Source: JANXSG01 sp038203935
GTDB lineage: Bacteria > Armatimonadota > Chthonomonadetes > Chthonomonadales > Chthonomonadaceae
DNA length: 64,000 nucleotides
Assembly (NCBI GenBank): GCA_038203935.1
Contig: JBBRDM010000001.1
Location: 17,810 to 81,809 of the forward strand
Direction: 5' to 3'
Positions 60,181 to 64,000 of the stretch are shown here, piece by piece. How positions within the stretch are numbered: position 1 is the first letter of the stretch; the number at the start of each line of letters is the position of its first letter. A program made the translations under genes and the position numbers. The notes beneath the pieces are model-generated. The model was given only the letters and a program-made list of their open reading frames with translations, made no database searches and was not told the origin of the DNA.

Positions 60181-61009
60181 GGTTATTCTCCTTCCACCCC
60201 TTGAATGCCAGATCCTGCAGGGCGTTATTGAGAGATTCTTCATCTGCGACCGGTTTTTGCAGTGCGTAAGTATTCAGTAAGATGTTATCGCAAAGCATGC
60301 ACAGGCGGCGAGGAATCCCTTTGGTGTTATTGTAGATTCGGCGAGGAAGATCGCCGGGAAAAAGAGAATCGAATTCTCCTCCCGCAATTCGAATCCGATG
60401 GCGCAGCATCCCGACGGCGTCCTCGTAGGAAAGAGGGTTGAGTGTCGAGCCATGCGCAATTCTATCCCTTAAGGCAGGCTTATAAGTGAGCTTTCTCTGA
60501 ATGTTTGGCTGTGCCAGCAAAACAATCTGGATAAGCTTGCTTTTCTGGGTCTGCTCGTTGGAGATATGAGTGAGCGTCTCCATGTTCTCCGGGCTGATGG
60601 TCTGCGCTTCGTCGATAACGGCTACGGTGTTGCGGCCGGCTTTGTAGTTGCCCACCAGAAGAGATCTCAGCGCGTCCCAATTATCCTGGAGAAGATAAGG
60701 GGGATCGGCGCCAAAATGCGTGAGCAGAAGACGGAGGAATTGAGAAGGAGTACGCACGGAAGGATTGGTAATATGAGCAACCGCCATCGATTTATCATCG
60801 CGCCAGTTATTCAGCATAAACTGCGATACAGTCGTTTTCCCGCTCCCTATTTCGCCCTGAAGCAGGAAAATTCCCTGATGCTCTTCAACAGAATATTCGA
60901 TCTTCGCGACTGCAAGCTGATGTTCCCGGGTTGCGTAGGCGAACTGTGGATCTGGGGCGGTGCTGAAGGGAGCCAATTGAAAGCCAAAATGGGTAAGATA
61001 ACCAGCCAC
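60167..61009 (-). CDS. ExeA/TniB-type AAA ATPase
   Basis: 280 residues from GTG 61009 with AAGGAGGAGTGTA upstream. FGFQLAPFSTAPDPQFAYAT and REHQLAVAKIEYSVEEHQGI precede Walker A LLQGEIGSGKTTVSQ. Walker B is NTVAVIDEAQTIS, sensor-1 is IQIVLLAQPN, and KGIPRRLCMLCDNILLNTY is the C-terminal helical part. This AAA_22 family includes ExeA and the transposition ATPases TniB/MuB. Placed upstream of a small DNA-binding protein and the Rep-like gene; a role in replication, partition or target choice is inferred. Confidence 0.85.
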   Translation of the reverse strand: MAGYLTHFGFQLAPFSTAPDPQFAYATREHQLAVAKIEYSVEEHQGIFLLQGEIGSGKTTVSQFMLNNWRDDKSMAVAHITNPSVRTPSQFLRLLLTHFGADPPYLLQDNWDALRSLLVGNYKAGRNTVAVIDEAQTISPENMETLTHISNEQTQKSKLIQIVLLAQPNIQRKLTYKPALRDRIAHGSTLNPLSYEDAVGMLRHRIRIAGGEFDSLFPGDLPRRIYNNTKGIPRRLCMLCDNILLNTYALQKPVADEESLNNALQDLAFKGWKENNHGRP

Positions 61010-61042
61010 TACACTCCTCCTTGGGGCATTGCAGTGCAAGCC

Positions 61043-61057
61043 TGCAACTAAGTTGCA
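61043..61057. promoter_or_regulatory. TGCAAC-TAA-GTTGCA palindrome upstream of the AAA ATPase gene
   Basis: Perfect 6-bp inverted repeat around TAA, 34 bp upstream of the start; TGCAAC is also the core of the iterons at 58664-58819, so the same protein could bind both. The remaining gap to 61330 shows nothing else. Confidence 0.45.
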
Positions 61058-61330
61058 ATATCGATACCCATTATAGTTGCTATAAATTAAAGAGTCAAGA
61101 ACTTAAGAAATATTTTTTTCTGCCCGCTTATCCTTCCCTGCCTTCTATTCTAAAATACGGTGGCATATAAAGCAGTTTTCAGCCAGAATTGGCCGCGCAG
61201 CCCGATTATATCCAGTATCCGTTTTTAGGGGCAGCGTACGCAAATCAGGCCGCAGCTGTTACACCAGGTATGATCGAAACACCAGTAGATATCTGAACTA
61301 TTTTTTTCAAGTCACCCTGTCACTTGCGGA

Positions 61331-61888
61331 TCACTCTTTGGTGTTTTCGGTCAGCAGTTCTGAACTTACTATCTTTTCCCCCGGTCTGCCTCTTCTCGCA
61401 TACAGCATCTGGAGCGCTTCGATTACCAGCTCTTGTTTCTTAATCTTATTCGGCCAGGAGAGATGTACATAGGAATCCAGCCATGCATTCATTGGTTCAG
61501 GAATGCGGAGCGTCACCGTCATTGTTGTGCCCTTCGCCATCGCTGCCGCTTCGCTGCGGCGCTGCTCTATGGGCAGAGATTCCTTGAGTTTAGTATCTGA
61601 AATTTCCGTTTTAAGCGAACGTTTTTTGGCCGGAGGAGCATCGGTTTCTAAAGAATTGATCTCGCCATTCCCTGTTTGTTTGTTTGTATGTTTGTTTGTT
61701 TGTAATAATGTGTTATTGTCATAATGTAATAATGTAATATCTTCTGCATCCGGCTGTTCCGCAGTATCAGGGAACTTTGCGGCGGGCAATTTAGGTGAGC
61801 GGCCGGCAGATTTCTGATCACTTTTAATCACATCTCCCAGAATATCGTTCAGGCCGCTCTGCACGGCCGCACGGTCATTATTAGCCAT
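61331..61888 (-). CDS. ParB-like small DNA-binding partner of ParA
   Basis: 185 residues. The N-terminal half is disordered, including a QTNKHTNKQ stretch encoded by DNA repeats. The C-terminal part TMTVTLRIPEPMNAWLDSYV then NKIKKQELVIEALQMLYARR fits a ribbon-helix-helix DNA-binding fold. It starts 8 nt inside the end of the ParA gene, the standard position of a centromere-binding protein. It probably binds the repeat tracts at 61673-61740 and 62894-62979 (inference). Confidence 0.65.
   Translation of the reverse strand: MANNDRAAVQSGLNDILGDVIKSDQKSAGRSPKLPAAKFPDTAEQPDAEDITLLHYDNNTLLQTNKHTNKQTGNGEINSLETDAPPAKKRSLKTEISDTKLKESLPIEQRRSEAAAMAKGTTMTVTLRIPEPMNAWLDSYVHLSWPNKIKKQELVIEALQMLYARRGRPGEKIVSSELLTENTKE
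61673..61740. repeat. T/G-rich partition-type repeat tract within the ParB-like gene
   Basis: Contains ATGTTTGTTTGTTTGTAATA (61688-61707), identical to 62914-62933, followed by repeated TAATAATGT units. Encoded in a non-conserved part of the protein. Confidence 0.7.
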
Positions 61889-62819
61889 GGATTATCTCCT
61901 CTGCTATGAGTTTGTATGCTGCAGTCGCTTTGCTGTTGGGGGAGTGAAAGGGAAGCGGCTCCCGCGCAAAATGGGAAGACTGTATATCTTTCGTTTTCGG
62001 AACTGCTGCCGTGAACACACCGCCGCCGAACTTTTCTCGAAGGCCGCTTTCTATAGACTGGCTTATCGTGGTGTGTTCGGTTCTGCAGGCTAAAATTTTA
62101 GAGGGGCGAAGATCGGGATTTACTTTTCGAACTTCCTGCATCGTGGCATTCAGCTTTACCATGCCTCTTACAGAAAAAAGGGACATATCCACCGGAACAA
62201 TCACTTCTGTGGCCGCAACCAGGCAGTTGATGGTGGTCAGGTCCAGGGAAGGCGGGCAGTCCATAATAATAAATCGGAACCGGGTGAGATTGGGCTGTAT
62301 TGCGCTTTTAAGGAGCGTTTCCAATCCTACCTTGCCAGCAATTCGCCGCCATATATCTGCCAGGTCGAGATTTGAAGGAACGATATACAGCTCCGGCGGC
62401 GGCGGCCCTATTTGAAGCATGGTTTTGTTTAAAGATAGCTCTTCCAGCAAAACATTATAAAGGGTGCTTTCCTGCAGATCTGGGTCCAGGCCGAACGCCT
62501 GCGTCATATTCCCCTGGGGGTCGCAGTCGAGCGCCAGCACCGGCCCGTAACCTGCGAGTATTGTCGCAAGGGCTACCGCAGTAGTGGTTTTCCCGACGCC
62601 GCCTTTCTGGTTCGCAATAGCGATGATGCGTGCCGTGTCGGTTGGGGGAGGGCCAACTTTTAGTTTTGGACTGAAGACGCTTGCTATCTCATCGCGGTCG
62701 ACCAGAATGCGATTCCCTTTTTGATATCCCTTGATACGCTGGTCTTTGATATAGTTACGAATAGTAGTGGAGCTTACCTCTGCGAGCTGCGCAGCATCCT
62801 GAAGTCCGATTAAGTTCAT
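61881..62819 (-). CDS. parA: ParA-family partition ATPase with N-terminal helix-turn-helix
   Basis: 312 residues from ATG 62819 (GAGAAAAAT upstream); the frame continues upstream through repeat DNA. MerR-like N-terminus LQDAAQLAEVSSTTIRNYIK then YQKGNRILVDRDEIASVF. Deviant Walker A ANQKGGVGKTTTAVALA, then LALDCDPQGNMTQAFGLD and the Walker B strand FIIMDCPPSLDLTTINCL. A ParA with its own DNA-binding domain usually represses its operon as well as moving the ParB-centromere complex. First gene of the partition operon; a repeat tract lies directly upstream. Confidence 0.93.
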   Translation of the reverse strand: MNLIGLQDAAQLAEVSSTTIRNYIKDQRIKGYQKGNRILVDRDEIASVFSPKLKVGPPPTDTARIIAIANQKGGVGKTTTAVALATILAGYGPVLALDCDPQGNMTQAFGLDPDLQESTLYNVLLEELSLNKTMLQIGPPPPELYIVPSNLDLADIWRRIAGKVGLETLLKSAIQPNLTRFRFIIMDCPPSLDLTTINCLVAATEVIVPVDMSLFSVRGMVKLNATMQEVRKVNPDLRPSKILACRTEHTTISQSIESGLREKFGGGVFTAAVPKTKDIQSSHFAREPLPFHSPNSKATAAYKLIAEEIIHG

Positions 62820-62893
62820 ATTTTTCTCATTTGCGCAAATTTCGCGTATTATATCAAAACGCGCAGAAGCTGTCAACCCTGGCACCGTTCGAT

Positions 62894-62979
62894 TTGCTTG
62901 CATGTTTGTTTGCATGTTTGTTTGTTTGTAATATTGCAATAACACAATATGACATTATTACATTATTACATTATTACAA
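62894..62979. repeat. Candidate centromere/operator upstream of parA
   Basis: Several GCATGTTTGTTT and TGTTTGTTTG units, including ATGTTTGTTTGTTTGTAATA (62914-62933), lead into ACATTATTACATTATTACAT repeats. The same two motifs recur in 61673-61740, the second in inverse orientation. Position before parA fits parS/operator. Confidence 0.7.
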
Positions 62980-62989
62980 ATTTAGTTTA

Positions 62990-63225
62990 ACCTCACCACC
63001 TGCTCCTCTCCTGCCCGCTCGTTCTTCGCGGGATAATAGGTGAATGGGTCTCGGTAAATATTACGGTTAGTCTTGCAGTTCGCATGTTGATGTCTTCGAA
63101 ACTGAACAATAATGTGATATTGTGAAAATTTAGTTACCCCTCTCCCGCGAGGAACGAGCATCTGGGAGAGGGGCAGGGGGTGAGGTTAAAATCCGTCGTC
63201 TGCCGAAAAATAGGGGTGAGGGCGT
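62990..63225. repeat. Composite hairpin repeat (copy 8, rearranged)
   Basis: CTCACC..GCTCCTCTCCTGCCCGCTCG, then at 63136-63225 CCCCTCTCCCGCGAGGAACG, GGGAGAGGGGCAGGGGGTGA and CGTCGTCTGCCGAAAAATAG. The central Cx5 hairpin is missing. Confidence 0.7.
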
Positions 63226-63227
63226 TG

Positions 63228-64000
63228 TCAGGATACTGGCGCTGATCGAAGCAGTCCCAGCGCAGCCCAGCCGCTTCCAAAATAGGTTATGGGCGACGGA
63301 TTCTTAAATGGAGAATTACCCGGGTGGGCTCTGGGTGTCATTGGCCATGAGCCGTCCGGTCGCTGAGTGGTGATAAGATACGATTGCGCGCGTTCGATCT
63401 GGGAGGAACTGTTTGCTGTTCCAGCCTGGCTCAGGGCGTAGAGGGCCATTCCGGTGGCATAGGCGTCGCTTGGCAGAGCGTTAGCTGGCGACCAGCCTCC
63501 GTCGGGGTTCTGCTTTTTCAGAAGATTGCGTCTGCCGGAATCCAGCTTACGGCCGCTCCTGCCCGCCTGCACATCCACCAGCATTTTAAGGGCAATGGCC
63601 TGAGTGGTATTGGAAGATTTATTCTGTTTCAGCCAGGTATTGGCCCTGTGCAGGGCTTCCTGAATGGAGGAGGCCAGAGTGGAATCTGATGGATGGCTGA
63701 CTTCCAGCGCGAGCATCAGGCGGAGAGTCACCACTTCGACGGATTCGAATACTGGCGGCGGCCCGTTGGCTGGAGGGGAGTTCGCCCAGGAACCATCTGC
63801 GAGTTGATGTTTTAAAATATCTCGGTCCAGAACTTCCAGCTCTTTGCTGGAGATAGAATCCAGGGAAGAGATAGATCGAGAAGCCATCGCGATATTGAAA
63901 GCGGAAAGGCTGACCGTGTCGAAACCGGCGGGTACTTTCGCGAGATTCACCGGATTGATGATAATACCAAATTTCATCAGAGCGCCCGGTTCACCAAAGG
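63228..64000 (-). CDS. Prenyltransferase/squalene-cyclase-fold repeat protein (N-terminus beyond window)
   Basis: 257 codons, open to the right edge (in frame FGEPGALMKFGIIINPVN lies before the first internal ATG), so the N-terminus is outside. Alpha/alpha repeats contain QW-like motifs: HQLADGSWANSPPANGP, KKQNPDGGWSPANALPSDAY and TTQRPDGSWPMTPRAHPG. They are spaced as in squalene-hopene-cyclase-like domains. Such stand-alone repeat proteins in this phylum are often exported and without known enzyme activity. The catalytic DxDD of true cyclases is not in this part. Confidence 0.75.
   Translation of the reverse strand, partial: FGEPGALMKFGIIINPVNLAKVPAGFDTVSLSAFNIAMASRSISSLDSISSKELEVLDRDILKHQLADGSWANSPPANGPPPVFESVEVVTLRLMLALEVSHPSDSTLASSIQEALHRANTWLKQNKSSNTTQAIALKMLVDVQAGRSGRKLDSGRRNLLKKQNPDGGWSPANALPSDAYATGMALYALSQAGTANSSSQIERAQSYLITTQRPDGSWPMTPRAHPGNSPFKNPSPITYFGSGWAALGLLRSAPVS

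Overview
The window reads as the DNA of an Armatimonadota-like bacterium, possibly Capsulimonas-like. This is inferred from the DUF1559 pseudopilin with its characteristic N-terminus, the many large secreted glycosidase, beta-propeller and HAF-repeat proteins, the mixture of LacI, GntR and PadR regulators, and the frequent GTG/TTG starts. No rRNA, tRNA or CRISPR array is visible. The right end carries an iteron-bearing replication gene and a ParA partition operon, so the window may come from a plasmid or secondary replicon, or from an integrated one.

Left part (1-14 kb): two divergent genes with related AAA-like ATPase domains (one a BTAD regulator, one a membrane-anchored ATPase with a CBM-like C-terminus), a HAF-repeat protein, and a group II intron whose exact ends can be read because it sits inside one of three copies of a ~300-bp palindromic dispersed element. 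Several gene fragments follow, then an S74-type exported protein, a lipoprotein hydrolase, a serine recombinase and an AT-rich ankyrin-repeat segment.

Middle part (14-46 kb): a minus-strand operon of pseudopilin, small membrane protein, TPR protein and large secreted glycoside-hydrolase-like protein. Next comes a D-apiose utilisation cluster (20.5-32.2 kb): LacI regulator, D-apionate oxidoisomerase-like protein, SDR, apiosidase-like glycosidase, DUF1537 kinase, RuBisCO-like protein, Gfo/Idh/MocA dehydrogenase, apionolactonase and GntR regulator. Together these match the known route D-apiose -> apionolactone -> apionate -> 3-oxo-isoapionate -> 3-oxo-isoapionate 4-phosphate -> 3-phosphoglycerate + glycolate. 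Then follow a DUF1016 nuclease, two paralogous secreted propeller proteins beside another LacI regulator, a PadR/permease-prefix pair under a 50-bp palindrome, an enolase-superfamily enzyme and a second AT-rich ankyrin segment.

Right part (45-64 kb): a PaoABCD-like molybdenum aldehyde oxidoreductase operon, two toxin-antitoxin pairs, small stress and regulatory genes, and a family of composite hairpin repeats between genes. It ends with a replication/partition block: a Rep-like protein with five internal iterons, then two modules each pairing an ATPase (ExeA-type AAA, and ParA) with a small DNA-binding protein, each with its own DNA repeats. A truncated squalene-cyclase-fold protein lies at the edge.
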